A stretch of DNA of 64,000 bases from Bremerella volcania (lineage in GTDB: Bacteria > Planctomycetota > Planctomycetia > Pirellulales > Pirellulaceae): contig NZ_CP036289.1 in the NCBI RefSeq assembly GCF_007748115.1, positions 5,952,001 to 6,016,000 on the forward strand, read 5' to 3'. Below the pieces are notes generated by a model. That model was not told the DNA's origin. It saw nothing but the letters and a program-made list of their open reading frames with translations, and ran no database searches. Positions within the stretch are counted from its first letter, which is position 1. Each line of letters opens with the position of its first letter. Positions 1 to 9,356 of the stretch are shown piece by piece. The position numbers and the translations under genes were made by a program.

Positions 1-939
1 CTGCTGCTCGACGATTGGCGTTTCTGGAGAAAGCAGCTGCTCGATTAACTGCTGTGTATCGTCGGCCAGATGAATGATTCGCGATTCCCACATTGGGTTG
101 ATTACGGTGTTCTGGCTAAACAGTTCATCACCGAAACTGGCCATGACCGAGGTGGCAATATCCCGATTCAAATCCGCATTGGCAGGCTCGCCTATCAATT
201 GACTGCCAAACGCCTCGAGCGCGGTTTCCAGTAGCATCGTCCAAGAGGCGCTTTTGTTAGTCGCTCCTCGTTCGCTGCGAATGTCGTTGCCAAACTCGCG
301 AACACGTGCCTGGTCGTAGCCGAAACTGTTCACGTCAGTATCCGCGGCGATGTATCCCAACAACATGTCGGTCCAGCGTTCCGTCCGCCGCCGAAGTCGA
401 TTCAAGGGGACCATCATGGTCGCCTCCAATCCGCGTCCATGTAAAAGCAGGTTCAGTGCCCGATTCCTGGCTTCCATGTGCCCTAGAAAAACACTCCTAG
501 CCACAGGCTCAGCGATGCTTTCTCGCTGAATTCTGTCGTGTGCGACGCACACTGAGATCCAGACGCGTGTAAGAATATCGCTTACCAAAATCTCCTCGAT
601 TACCGGTCGTGCCGCATTCCAGAAACGCGGGAAATCCATCGCCGATCCCGACTCCAGCAACTGAGCATGGGTCTTCAGTCGAATGCCCCAACGATCAAGA
701 CGGCATTTGGAGGATATCCAGTAGTGCTCCAACGCCGTTGGACTGTGAGTCACGTTTCCCCGTAGATAGGTAGGGGCATGGACGGCGAGGTAGGCGGCAA
801 GCTGGACATGTTCGCGGGCGTGCATGGAGGAGACGTTCTCGACGAGACAATGATTGGCGGTTTCCAAAAGCTCGCCAGTGTGCGAGTCTGGTTCGAATAG
901 TCGAACGGAACAAGGATTTGCAAAGGGGATGCCATTCAT
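1..939 (-). CDS. Hypothetical protein, 3' part missing (runs off left edge)
   Basis: An open minus-strand frame is uninterrupted from an ATG at 939 to the window edge, giving at least 313 residues. In-frame ATGs at 972 and 1029 would lengthen it, so the start is uncertain; none has a convincing ribosome binding site. The protein looks mostly helical and charged, with a segment around residues 100-210 rich in Arg, Glu and Leu (for example ARPVIEEILVSDIL and LNRLRRRTERW). I see no signal peptide, membrane segment or known catalytic motif. I do not recognise the family. It lies downstream of the peroxidase gene on the same strand, behind a strong hairpin, so it may be a separate unit. That it is coding is inferred from the long open frame and the natural-looking composition. 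Confidence 0.6.
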   Translation of the reverse strand, partial: MNGIPFANPCSVRLFEPDSHTGELLETANHCLVENVSSMHAREHVQLAAYLAVHAPTYLRGNVTHSPTALEHYWISSKCRLDRWGIRLKTHAQLLESGSAMDFPRFWNAARPVIEEILVSDILTRVWISVCVAHDRIQRESIAEPVARSVFLGHMEARNRALNLLLHGRGLEATMMVPLNRLRRRTERWTDMLLGYIAADTDVNSFGYDQARVREFGNDIRSERGATNKSASWTMLLETALEAFGSQLIGEPANADLNRDIATSVMASFGDELFSQNTVINPMWESRIIHLADDTQQLIEQLLSPETPIVEQQ

Positions 940-1035
940 TGCCAAAGAGCACGCCAACAACCCACAAACCATTAACTCAAAATGGCTTACGGCAAACCAA
1001 GCACTCGTCAAAGAAGTTCGCAAGTACATAGAAGA

Positions 1036-1071
1036 TGTTGCGATACGGCAACATGATGCCGTATCGCAACA
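1036..1071 (-). terminator. Perfect 15-bp hairpin after the peroxidase gene
   Basis: Positions 1036-1050 and 1057-1071 are perfect reverse complements around a 6-base loop. The hairpin starts 17 bases beyond the peroxidase stop codon. There is no clear U-run on the minus-strand side, so it is either a non-canonical terminator or an RNA 3'-end stabiliser. Confidence 0.55.
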
Positions 1072-1087
1072 ATGGAACGTGCTCGAA

Positions 1088-3340
1088 TTACGCGAAATCG
1101 GCAACGATCTGATCAACCGCTCGGCGGAAATCATCATCTCTTCGCCGGGTATCTTCTTCGCGACGACGATCATCGTCACCGCGTCGGGGCCCATCGTTAC
1201 GTCGTGGCCCATTGGGTCGATCGGGGCGTGGGTCTCGGCGATCCAGCACATCGAGCAGTTCGCGATTGGTCGTGGGGGCTTCCTCGGTCAGCACATCAAC
1301 GCGGACGTCGATCTCTGCTTCAACCTCCACAGAGTCGCTCGATTCGTTGGAGAAAATCACGATTCGCTCGATGCCGCTATAGGCGATCACCTGGTTGTTC
1401 CACTCAATGGTATTCTCGCCAATCACGATCGAATCGGCGCCATCGCCTGTAGCCAGGACGAGGACATCGCCACGTCCCTCTTGCCCTTGGACGACGAAAC
1501 CACCATCCAAAGTGGAAACAAGCTGGCTTAACTCGAGCACGAATACATCACGCTGCAGATCCTCGCCGACCACCTGTACCTGGCCGACGTCAGTCGCAAC
1601 CTTCGCCTCGTTGGTAGTACCACTTCGATCCGTCTCCTGAATAGTGACCTCATCTCCTGTACCAGTAATCCAAGTCACTTCCGATCGGCTATCGGAAGCA
1701 TCATGAATCCAAACCGAGGCATCAAAAAAGACATTCTCCTGCAAAGAAGTAATGCTGGTGTTTCGGGTAATGATATCGCTGAGCGAAGTCTGTTCGATCT
1801 CTTGCAACTGGCGTCCCGTAAACAGGTTTTGATACCAGAAACGGTCTCCGTCGCGCAGACGAGTGAACTGATCCGCTATGATCGTGCGGAAAAGCTCTCC
1901 AATGCTTGAACCAGCGACATGATCCTCTGCCAGACCACCTACCCACAAGTCGATGTCATCAACGGAGTCATACGTTGCCTGAAGTGCCGCCACGACATCA
2001 GGGTTCGAGGAGATCTCGTCGAATGAGCTGACAGGATCTAAACCATAGGCCACGCGCGTGGTATTGTAGTCCGCCAAGCCATGATCACGGCCTCGCTGAA
2101 TATTGAGCGAAGCCAAATCGAATCCGCCTGCTCCAGGAGGACCAAACAGGAAATTTCTGACGTCGTCGATCAGCAAGTTATCGATTTCTTGAGCTTGCTG
2201 CGAAGCAAGTCCCAGGAGTAGCGAATCAATGCCGTTATCGGTGATCTCTTGCGGATTGAAGAACATCTCCCGTAGCGAAAGCGATCCTTCCTCGGCTACC
2301 GTTCCATCGTTGTTGAGCCGCAGAACTTCACTGGACAACATGCTATGCCCAAACCGATAGGCAGCCGTGGCAAATTCGTTCGCTATGCTCGGATCGACCG
2401 TAGGGTCGTAGCCTCGATAAGGAGCAATCGCGTCGGGGCCAAGAAGTGCCGGCAGGAATTCGTTGAAGGTAATTGACTGGATCTCGGCAATAACAATCGC
2501 GCGGGCCTGTTGATAGATCTCTTCGTCCGCAAGATCGGGATTCGCGGCTGAGATTTCATCGGCCACACGATTGTGCTCGCGCAGGAAAAGCGTATGCATT
2601 GCCGTCAAACCGACCTGCTCGTTAGCCCTGACATCGCCTGCAACGAAGAAGATGGAACCCTCGGCATCTTCGTAAATATCCCCTTCGTATGGCAGTAGGT
2701 TTCCTTCGCTTGTCTTCAGATGCCCTCCTTCAAAAGTTCGCAGCGCCGCCGCTAGCGAATCGTCGGAACCGTAAATCATCGATCCGTCGATGAATGCGGT
2801 GATCGAGTTAACCTGCTCCCGCGGATTATCTATCGAGGTGCCGGTAGTCGGATCATACTCGCTGCGACTTAGCGATATGGTTGCCGTACCGGTCCCCGTC
2901 GGATCGAAGAAGATATCTCCGGTGGGCACTTCGATAGGCAACAATTCTTGTGGATCAGATTCTCTTGTCAGGTCGATATCGTGATCCAAAAACTGCCCCC
3001 ATTGCCACACGAAATCAGTCAGAAATCGATCGTTCGTTACCGATGTTGACTGTGCCGCAATGTTATTACTGACCTCGCGGGCACTGGGGCGATCTTCGCC
3101 GGAAGCCTCAGAAATTCCATCGGCGTAGTCTGCATCCACAAAACGAATGAATGCTGTCTCTGTGCTTCCCCATGTGGGATCAATGAGATTGTTCCCAGTC
3201 CCGTCGATCGTTCTTACTTCCTCTAACACGGAATCGATGACGACCGTCAGGTCGCTTGCCAACAACTGACGTTGTTCGAGTTGCTCGCCGCTGATTCTCT
3301 GTTGTCGGGCGAATCGTTTTCGCCTCTTGAAGTTGCTCAT
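1088..3340 (-). CDS. Animal-type haem peroxidase family protein, exported
   Basis: A 750-residue protein of the animal haem peroxidase (peroxinectin/myeloperoxidase) superfamily, expected to oxidise substrates with hydrogen peroxide. Family motifs are visible: the distal-His segment WGQFLDHDIDLT near residue 115-126, REHNRVADEI, the proximal-His segment YRFGHSML near residue 330, and LNIQRGRDHGLADYN near residue 410. The N-terminus is basic and carries LEQRQLLA at residues 21-28, the LEPR-like signal typical of large secreted planctomycete proteins. The last ~70 residues are an Arg/Asp-rich low-complexity tail (RRDDDRRRE-like), and the ~150 before them look beta-rich. The start is supported by a purine-rich stretch (AGAGAGAG) upstream. 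Haem binding and export are inferred from family knowledge; the physiological substrate is unknown. Confidence 0.88.
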   Translation of the reverse strand: MSNFKRRKRFARQQRISGEQLEQRQLLASDLTVVIDSVLEEVRTIDGTGNNLIDPTWGSTETAFIRFVDADYADGISEASGEDRPSAREVSNNIAAQSTSVTNDRFLTDFVWQWGQFLDHDIDLTRESDPQELLPIEVPTGDIFFDPTGTGTATISLSRSEYDPTTGTSIDNPREQVNSITAFIDGSMIYGSDDSLAAALRTFEGGHLKTSEGNLLPYEGDIYEDAEGSIFFVAGDVRANEQVGLTAMHTLFLREHNRVADEISAANPDLADEEIYQQARAIVIAEIQSITFNEFLPALLGPDAIAPYRGYDPTVDPSIANEFATAAYRFGHSMLSSEVLRLNNDGTVAEEGSLSLREMFFNPQEITDNGIDSLLLGLASQQAQEIDNLLIDDVRNFLFGPPGAGGFDLASLNIQRGRDHGLADYNTTRVAYGLDPVSSFDEISSNPDVVAALQATYDSVDDIDLWVGGLAEDHVAGSSIGELFRTIIADQFTRLRDGDRFWYQNLFTGRQLQEIEQTSLSDIITRNTSITSLQENVFFDASVWIHDASDSRSEVTWITGTGDEVTIQETDRSGTTNEAKVATDVGQVQVVGEDLQRDVFVLELSQLVSTLDGGFVVQGQEGRGDVLVLATGDGADSIVIGENTIEWNNQVIAYSGIERIVIFSNESSDSVEVEAEIDVRVDVLTEEAPTTNRELLDVLDRRDPRPDRPNGPRRNDGPRRGDDDRRREEDTRRRDDDFRRAVDQIVADFA

Positions 3341-3573
3341 TGTGCTCTCTCTGTTCTTGGTTGCCCCTGCCGTGATAAGTCAGGTCATGCAGAAAAGTGG
3401 CTGGCAAGTACGAGACCAAGCGAACGGAAACTTTCACGATTTCCTACTCGCAATCAAGTACTGATTAAACAGTAGAAAGGAATTTCAGAGAAAACAAGCA
3501 ATTTGCGAAAGAAGATCACAGCCATCGAGAATCTGCTGTGATTCGATAAGCAATTGAAACTTTACAGGCCCCT

Positions 3574-4038
3574 TTAGGAAGCCACCATGAAGTCAGCCCG
3601 AACCAGTCGTCTACCTTCGACCTTCCAGTAGTAACAATAGAGATCCGGTGACGGCTCGTCCACGCGAAATACCAGCTCTAATCGGTTGGGTGTCACCGAT
3701 TGCAGGAGAGCCGTATTGAGCAGTTTGTGTTCGGAATTGATGTTAAAGCGATGCAACTCCTTGTGTTTGTCGTCCTCCAGAAGGATCTGCACGCCAGGAC
3801 TGAATCCCTGATGGACTGGTGTCGTTTCAAAGACATAGACGAAGTAGGTTTCGCCATTTTCGTAATGCCAGCAGTGCTCGGAATGAAGACGATAACCGGG
3901 CTCGCAAAAATCGTTTGTATGTCGCCTGAGCCATTCTATTCCGCCGTCGGTAATTCTGCGAAGCGACGACTCGTAAATCACCCCGAAGGCAATGAGAACT
4001 GCAAAGATAAGCGCAATTGACTTGATACTTTTGGCCAT
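3574..4038 (-). CDS. Hypothetical single-pass membrane or secreted protein
   Basis: A 154-residue protein with a short basic start (MAKSIKS) followed by one hydrophobic helix (residues ~6-22). The rest is probably extracytoplasmic, with several aromatic residues and four cysteines (around residues 45, 56 and in the CYYWK segment near the end) that could form disulphides. I do not recognise a domain. It stands alone between the peroxidase gene, 233 bp away on the same strand, and a plus-strand lipoyl-domain gene. The intact hydrophobic N-terminus supports coding. Confidence 0.6.
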   Translation of the reverse strand: MAKSIKSIALIFAVLIAFGVIYESSLRRITDGGIEWLRRHTNDFCEPGYRLHSEHCWHYENGETYFVYVFETTPVHQGFSPGVQILLEDDKHKELHRFNINSEHKLLNTALLQSVTPNRLELVFRVDEPSPDLYCYYWKVEGRRLVRADFMVAS

Positions 4039-4369
4039 AAAGCCCCCCTATCAGCCAAATTCTTTGTCCCAAATTTATGGTGCTTTGTTACCGTAAGCTA
4101 ATTCTGTAGTTGCGGCCATATATTTTGCAAAAAAGATATTTTCTCTCACATATTTTCGCGAAAGACCGCTGGAAACAGGGCAACCGAGATCGAAGTTATT
4201 GCCAAATTTCCGATTCCCGGGCAATTGATTCGACCTTGAATCGATAACGCTTCCCCGGTATTAATCTCCAGCCCTCGCCTGAGCCAGGTGTGGTCACCAA
4301 CAGGACGATCATGAGTGCCCGAAGGTTCTCAAGTTTCTGAACCTGACAGACTGTAGAAATCGGAAATCA
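4039..4369. other. Divergent intergenic region
   Basis: A 331-base gap between divergent genes. It contains an AT-rich block around 4115-4155, which is where promoters for the flanking genes would be expected. I could not assign -35/-10 elements with confidence and see no RNA gene. Confidence 0.4.
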
Positions 4370-4624
4370 ATGCTACGCGAAGACTTACAACCGCTAATTT
4401 TGCCGGAACTTGGCCTGACCGATATCCTGGTTCGTACCAGTTTGTGGCTAGTACCGCGCGGTTCGTTTGTCCGTGAAGGGGATCGCGTCCTAGAGGTTCT
4501 TGCCGGAGAAGTGACCTTCGACGTCGTTTCCCCCGCATCAGGCGTGCTCTGCGATCTAAATACCGAAGAGGACGATATCGTACGCGAAGGTCAGATACTG
4601 GGTCATATTCGCGTTGGCGCTTGA
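4370..4624 (+). CDS. Stand-alone lipoyl/biotinyl-like domain protein lacking the modified lysine
   Basis: An 84-residue protein that is a single barrel-sandwich (lipoyl/biotinyl) domain. The hallmarks are a FVREGDRVLEV strand, the central turn AGEVTFDVVSPASGVL, and a closing VREGQILGHIRV. In lipoyl domains the central turn is normally D-K-A/V and its lysine is lipoylated; here the aligned residues read A-G-E and no lysine is present anywhere in the protein. It therefore probably cannot be lipoylated or biotinylated in the usual way. The domain fold is clear; a structural or adaptor role is inference. The gene is isolated, with convergent rpiB downstream. Confidence 0.72.
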   Translation: MLREDLQPLILPELGLTDILVRTSLWLVPRGSFVREGDRVLEVLAGEVTFDVVSPASGVLCDLNTEEDDIVREGQILGHIRVGA

Positions 4625-4648
4625 TTGCCTCAAATCACTAGCAGAACA

Positions 4649-5089
4649 CTAGTTCTGTGAAAGTGTGTCAATCTTCTCGATCCGACGCTGATGACGCCCA
4701 CCTTCAAATTCGGTTGCCAGCCAAGCGTCGACGATCTTAAGAACATCCCCTTCGGCTGTCATTCGCTCGCCGATGGAAATCATATTCGCTTTGTTGTGCT
4801 GACGCCCTAGCTTTGCCGTTTCGACATTCCAGGTCAGAGCGCAACGAATGCCGTGGATTCGATTTGCGGCGATGGCTTCTCCATTTCCCGATCCTCCCAG
4901 AACGATACCGCGCTCGCACTGCCCCGCCGCAACGGCCTTCGCCGCAGGAATGATAAAGTCGGGATAGTCACATGCCTCGGCCGAATCGGTCCCAAAATCT
5001 ACCACCTCGTGCCCCAGAGCCTCGAGATGCTTGATGATGATGGTCTTATAATGATACCCAGCATGGTCCGAAGCGATGGCGATCTTCAT
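4649..5089 (-). CDS. rpiB: Ribose-5-phosphate isomerase B
   Basis: A 146-residue RpiB/LacAB-family isomerase that interconverts ribulose 5-phosphate and ribose 5-phosphate in the pentose phosphate pathway. The family pattern is complete: MKIAIASDHAGY at the start, DYPDF near 41-45, the phosphate-loop segment VLGGSGNGEAIAANR (63-77), and the HNKANMISIGER segment. The catalytic cysteine found in the E. coli enzyme is absent; the loop instead has GGSGNGE with Glu71, as in mycobacterial-type RpiB where this glutamate acts as base. Length is normal for the family. It is a single gene, and no clear Shine-Dalgarno sequence precedes its ATG. Confidence 0.93.
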   Translation of the reverse strand: MKIAIASDHAGYHYKTIIIKHLEALGHEVVDFGTDSAEACDYPDFIIPAAKAVAAGQCERGIVLGGSGNGEAIAANRIHGIRCALTWNVETAKLGRQHNKANMISIGERMTAEGDVLKIVDAWLATEFEGGRHQRRIEKIDTLSQN

Positions 5090-5255
5090 GGAAACAGCAG
5101 ACGATGATCTACGATTCGAGTGGAAAACTTAGGAGGTCCAAGCAAGAGAGGCGGACCGACCAAAAACCAAGCGCTTTATGATACTCAATCCGGATAAGTT
5201 TGCCATGTACCCGCTGGATGGGGATTTCTTTCGATCCCTACTGATATCACGGCGA

Positions 5256-6623
5256 TCAACGCATCAGCAAGACGTCGATTGCGGGGAACCAGGGAGGATC
5301 GTAGTCGAATAGTTTCGAAGCCACATTCGCCGCAACTTGGGTGGACGCGACTATTTGACCTTGCTGAAGTAGCTGCTGAATCGGCAAATCACCAAGCACT
5401 AAGCGCACGACTTGGGCATGCGTTAATTCCAGATAGCTGCGTCCCAACTTACCATCGGTCAGGGATCCTTTTCGCTTGCCCAAGTGAATGCAGTACTTCT
5501 CGCCATCGATTAGCAGCCCTAAGTCCAGCGGTAGTTCAAGACCACGCGTCTTGGCCCGCTGATGGAGCGTCGCGGCCAACTCCGCCATCTGCTGGATTGG
5601 GTTGGGCATGCGAACAAGGAGTTCTTCCCCGGGCGGCGCACTCTTAGCGACAGGAATGTCCGTTAGCAGGTCATGCACCGGATCGGATGCCGGCGATTCG
5701 AGATGAAACTCGGAATGGTCGGCCTCATAGAGGTCGCTGCAAATCCGATTGATCAACGGAAGCTTTACCCCTTTTTCGCTCGGTTGGGTAACTACTTCCA
5801 AGATCTTTTCGTCTTTCACGACCGCGTAGCCAGCGATTCGATCGATGGCATCTTCTAACGCCAGTTTGTTTCCTCCTCGTATCGCGACGTATAGCGCATC
5901 GAAAGCTTTTCGTCGCAGCAGCCAATCCCACATCGCCGACGAGCGCGGCGTACCAATCTGGTTGGCTTGAAATGAATTCTCATATAGCGAAACCAACGCT
6001 TCCGCTTCGACCTGACGCATCAAGCGAATCCAAAGTCCAGATTCACTCCGCAACGGCAGTAACGGAGCCGGTTCGTTCGATGCGCCGCGAACGGAAGCCA
6101 AATAAGGTTCGGTTGCCGCTCTGCTACGAAAGTTGCTAGACAACGAAACCCAACCAAATCGAGCCAACCGCTGTGCCATAGCGGCGCTGGTTCGATGCAT
6201 CATGAACGCGCCAGGATAACTATCGAACGTTGCATCGAGACATCGAAAGAAAGCGTCGACGTTCTTCAGGTCAACGTGCTCAGGTGCCAAAACGAATTCG
6301 CTCGCGCAAAGGTACGGCACCAAGGCTCCTTGCAACCATACCTGCTGCGGCACACAACGAATGTGTCCAATAATCTGATTGCCAAGCCGGAACGTGAGAC
6401 GTTCACGGGCATCGTAGTCGGGGCGTTCCTGTTGCGAGTGAAACTCGTTTTCGTCGTAAGCGAAAAGACAATGTTTCATCAATTGCAAGATGGCGAATTG
6501 CTCGCCTTCCTGGCTGGTCGTGAGACAAAACTGGGCCGCATCCCTGCGAGAGAGGCTCGCATGAGAGGAAGGCTCGGGCGGCTGAATCAGGGGCGAATAG
6601 GTCGATGATACGACGCGACGCAT
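5256..6623 (-). CDS. GNAT-family acetyltransferase with SCP2-like C-terminus (Eis-like layout)
   Basis: A 455-residue protein arranged like Eis-type acetyltransferases: an N-terminal GNAT-like half (roughly residues 35-190, including GNQIIGHIRCVPQQVW), a second GNAT-like middle segment (residues ~190-310), and a C-terminal part resembling a sterol-carrier-like domain (QMAELAATLHQR through LPIQQLL). Such proteins acetylate amines using acetyl-CoA, but the substrate cannot be read from the sequence. It is followed on the same strand by rpiB, 166 bp away, and preceded by a BshC-like gene 59 bp away. The domain assignment rests on overall pattern rather than on unmistakable motifs. Confidence 0.6.
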   Translation of the reverse strand: MRRVVSSTYSPLIQPPEPSSHASLSRRDAAQFCLTTSQEGEQFAILQLMKHCLFAYDENEFHSQQERPDYDARERLTFRLGNQIIGHIRCVPQQVWLQGALVPYLCASEFVLAPEHVDLKNVDAFFRCLDATFDSYPGAFMMHRTSAAMAQRLARFGWVSLSSNFRSRAATEPYLASVRGASNEPAPLLPLRSESGLWIRLMRQVEAEALVSLYENSFQANQIGTPRSSAMWDWLLRRKAFDALYVAIRGGNKLALEDAIDRIAGYAVVKDEKILEVVTQPSEKGVKLPLINRICSDLYEADHSEFHLESPASDPVHDLLTDIPVAKSAPPGEELLVRMPNPIQQMAELAATLHQRAKTRGLELPLDLGLLIDGEKYCIHLGKRKGSLTDGKLGRSYLELTHAQVVRLVLGDLPIQQLLQQGQIVASTQVAANVASKLFDYDPPWFPAIDVLLMR

Positions 6624-6682
6624 TCAATCCGACTCCGTTCAATAAAGACAAATCCCTTTGCAAAGTGAACTCTTCTCTTAGA

Positions 6683-8296
6683 TTAAATCGCTTTTTCAGC
6701 AAGGTCCAGTAGCAAATTCCGCAATCCTTCTTCCGGGAAGAGCAAAAGAGAGTATTCTCGCGACGTCAGCAACTGCTTCTGTTGCAGTTGGCGCGCGATC
6801 TTGTCGCGCTCAATTCGAAGGCGCGCAACAGGTTCCGCAATTTCATTTCGCAGTTTCGAATTCACTTCTTGTAGCCGTCGATGCCACAAACGTTTTTCTG
6901 GAAATTTTGGAACGTTGGCAAGCAATCGCGACTTTTGTTCGAGAAGTGATTGCCACTTTGGGTCATCTTCCATGGCATCGTCGATCGCGCGATCGGGGTT
7001 AAACTCGGCATCACGCAAACGGCCATCAAACTCTCGCAGAACATTAGGACTCCAATTAAGTCGCTCGATAGGTAACTGCGCCGTGGCGGTTGACGTAACA
7101 AATATAGGTGGCTGCATGCCGAAGTAAAAACGACTAATCTCATCGGTGACCTGGTCATACTTCGCCCCCCCAATACCATGAACGAAGAGATCGGATGCCA
7201 CCAATCGCAATATGGTCGTCGTCATCAACGCCCGCGGACGAATGTAGATGCCATTCTTAGTCAATGCCTGGAGGGATGCTACCAAGTCATCGTCATGCGG
7301 CAGTTCAATTTGCCAACTCTCGCGGTCGCTCAGAACGAGCTTAGACAAGGAAACCGAAACCCATAGCCCGCGCCGACTTGCGATCTCTTTCGTCCATACC
7401 CAGAAGGGAACTTCAACGAAACCGTCTTCTTCTCCCAGATCAGGAACCGGATGAGACGTACTATGAATCTTATGAACGTCGCGATACTGGTGAACGCAGT
7501 GGTTGTAAGCGTATCGGTAACCCCTTGCATTCGACAGGATGTTTGCCGCGATCCGACAAAACCATTCCATCTGACAAAGTTGGCTGAGAGGGATATCTAA
7601 TATTCGTAGTCCGAAGGACTTTTCCAGATGGTTTCGAGCCGCCGAAAAAGCCAACCCCAGTGGTTTTCCTGATTCTACCTCCCGGATGACTTGCGGCCAG
7701 AAATGAGTGACCAAAGGTTGGGCAACAAAGGGCTGGATCGTTTCCTCGACACGTCTGGCGAACGATCGTAGCGTTTCCAAAGACGCCACGTAAGTCATTT
7801 CCCAAGCGACACGTGGTCCTGGCTGGTCATACGCAACACGTGCTGGGCGAGGGTCATCTGGCGTGCCCGATAGTGCGGAAATTGAAGGTGCCGGTGCGAC
7901 GTCGTTGTCAATAATGACGTTGATCGCGATCCCCTTCACCCGCGACGCGACACGGTCCGCCAAAAAGTTCTTGAACCAGACACCGGGATGATATAGGGCC
8001 GGCTGATGCCCGGTCATGATCACCGGGCCATGGGTAACCGGCAAATTAGAAGCATCGCAATAGTTGGAAACATGTTGCTGGACGATTCGCAGAATGTCTT
8101 CCCGGGCCTGGCGACGCAGCGTGTCGAGTTTGAGACCACGATGGCCGAGTACGCAGTCACCCGCCGCGGAAAATCGCGAGCCATTCTCGGCGATGAGACC
8201 TGCTGCATCGAGCGGACTCGGCTGGACAAGCGATTCACCGTGACTGCGTGGCGCACGGATTCGTTGGTACCGGATTCCGGGTTGCTCGGCAGTCAT
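6683..8296 (-). CDS. BshC-like conserved protein of unknown function
   Basis: A 537-residue soluble protein. It has a motif VIMTGHQPALYHPGVW near residues 92-107, similar in position and character to the TGQQ-G segment of BshC, the cysteine-adding enzyme of bacillithiol synthesis. A segment RPRALMTTTILRLVASDLF followed by HGIGGAKYDQVTD near residues 345-380 resembles the second conserved part of that fold. The C-terminus is helical. No bshA- or bshB-like gene is adjacent, so a bacillithiol role is only a weak suggestion. Its ATG lies 26 bp after the stop of the upstream glycosyltransferase gene, so the two are probably co-transcribed. Confidence 0.55.
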   Translation of the reverse strand: MTAEQPGIRYQRIRAPRSHGESLVQPSPLDAAGLIAENGSRFSAAGDCVLGHRGLKLDTLRRQAREDILRIVQQHVSNYCDASNLPVTHGPVIMTGHQPALYHPGVWFKNFLADRVASRVKGIAINVIIDNDVAPAPSISALSGTPDDPRPARVAYDQPGPRVAWEMTYVASLETLRSFARRVEETIQPFVAQPLVTHFWPQVIREVESGKPLGLAFSAARNHLEKSFGLRILDIPLSQLCQMEWFCRIAANILSNARGYRYAYNHCVHQYRDVHKIHSTSHPVPDLGEEDGFVEVPFWVWTKEIASRRGLWVSVSLSKLVLSDRESWQIELPHDDDLVASLQALTKNGIYIRPRALMTTTILRLVASDLFVHGIGGAKYDQVTDEISRFYFGMQPPIFVTSTATAQLPIERLNWSPNVLREFDGRLRDAEFNPDRAIDDAMEDDPKWQSLLEQKSRLLANVPKFPEKRLWHRRLQEVNSKLRNEIAEPVARLRIERDKIARQLQQKQLLTSREYSLLLFPEEGLRNLLLDLAEKAI

Positions 8297-8322
8297 ACGA
8301 AAAGCTTCTTAGGCGAATTGTT

Positions 8323-9063
8323 TCAGCACGAAGCCATGGTGTGGGCACCGGTGCTAGTCAAACCACTTCGGGCAAGGCTGCGATCCAAGACGAAATGATA
8401 GTAGTTGAGCCGCGTGCTTCCATCATCCAGCGCACCGCCAAACGAACGGTTCTCGTCCAAGTAGATCAACGGAACAGGCAGTTCTACGACATTTAATCCT
8501 GCCTTGGCGGCTTCCACCCAAAGTTCGAGCGGCATCGCGTAGCCTGTCTCGGTCACGTCCAGCTTCTTCAGGGCTTCGACTCGATAGGCCTTGAATCCAC
8601 AAAACGAATCGGTCAACTGGAAACCAAGCAGGCGGTTTAACTCGGAAGTAACCCGGCGATTGATAAAGAGCCGCTGTGCCGGCGGTTCGCTTTGCCCCTC
8701 GAATTGCTTGAGATACCGGCTGCCCGAAACGATATCGACCGAGCGACATGCCCTAATGAACTTGGGAATTAATTGAGGTTCGTGCTGACCATCGCAGTCC
8801 ATCGTAACCACGATGTCAAAATTGTGATCTTCGGCATATCGAAACGCGGTCATCAAGGCGGCTCCATATCCGGAGTTCTTCTCGTGCGTCACGACGATGA
8901 TGTCATCACGCTGCAGGAGAAGCTTCAATGTGTCATCCGTGGAACCATCGTTGACCACCAGCACGGGATGCCCGTAGCTGACGACCTGGTCCAAAACCGC
9001 ATGGATGGTGCTCGCTTCATTGTAGACCGGCAGAGCGATGAGAGACTTATCGCGTTGTTTCAT
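8323..9063 (-). CDS. Glycosyltransferase family 2 (dolichyl-phosphate-mannose-synthase-like)
   Basis: A 246-residue GT-A glycosyltransferase that would transfer a sugar from a nucleotide donor, often onto a polyprenyl phosphate. Visible motifs are LIALPVYNEA near the start, VVNDGSTDDT, the metal-binding DCDGQHEP, and SGSRYL. I chose the ATG at 9063; a TTG four codons earlier is also possible. There are no membrane anchors, so it is cytoplasmic or peripheral. It precedes the BshC-like gene in a short minus-strand operon. The donor and acceptor are unknown. Upstream of it, 9064-9356 is an intergenic stretch in which I see nothing recognisable. Confidence 0.88.
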   Translation of the reverse strand: MKQRDKSLIALPVYNEASTIHAVLDQVVSYGHPVLVVNDGSTDDTLKLLLQRDDIIVVTHEKNSGYGAALMTAFRYAEDHNFDIVVTMDCDGQHEPQLIPKFIRACRSVDIVSGSRYLKQFEGQSEPPAQRLFINRRVTSELNRLLGFQLTDSFCGFKAYRVEALKKLDVTETGYAMPLELWVEAAKAGLNVVELPVPLIYLDENRSFGGALDDGSTRLNYYHFVLDRSLARSGLTSTGAHTMASC

Positions 9064-9356
9064 AAAGTTCGCCAATCGTGCGCAAAGTTAATTTAACGAG
9101 GTGTTTTGATAACCATTTTGCAAGGAGGTCAACCCAAGTCGAATGCCCCAACGGACCGCTGGCCCTAAGCATAGCCTTGCGCACCAGCCTCCCCTGCGCC
9201 CTAACCATTGTTATCTAAAGGCGTTAGATCGACAAACCCTGCCGACTCATTCGACGCAACCTGGCCCGTGAAATGCATTTGAGGACACAACGGTTGTGGA
9301 AACATTAGTTTGGATGCCGAGTATCACTCTGCGTTGCACGGCCCAGAATAGATTTT

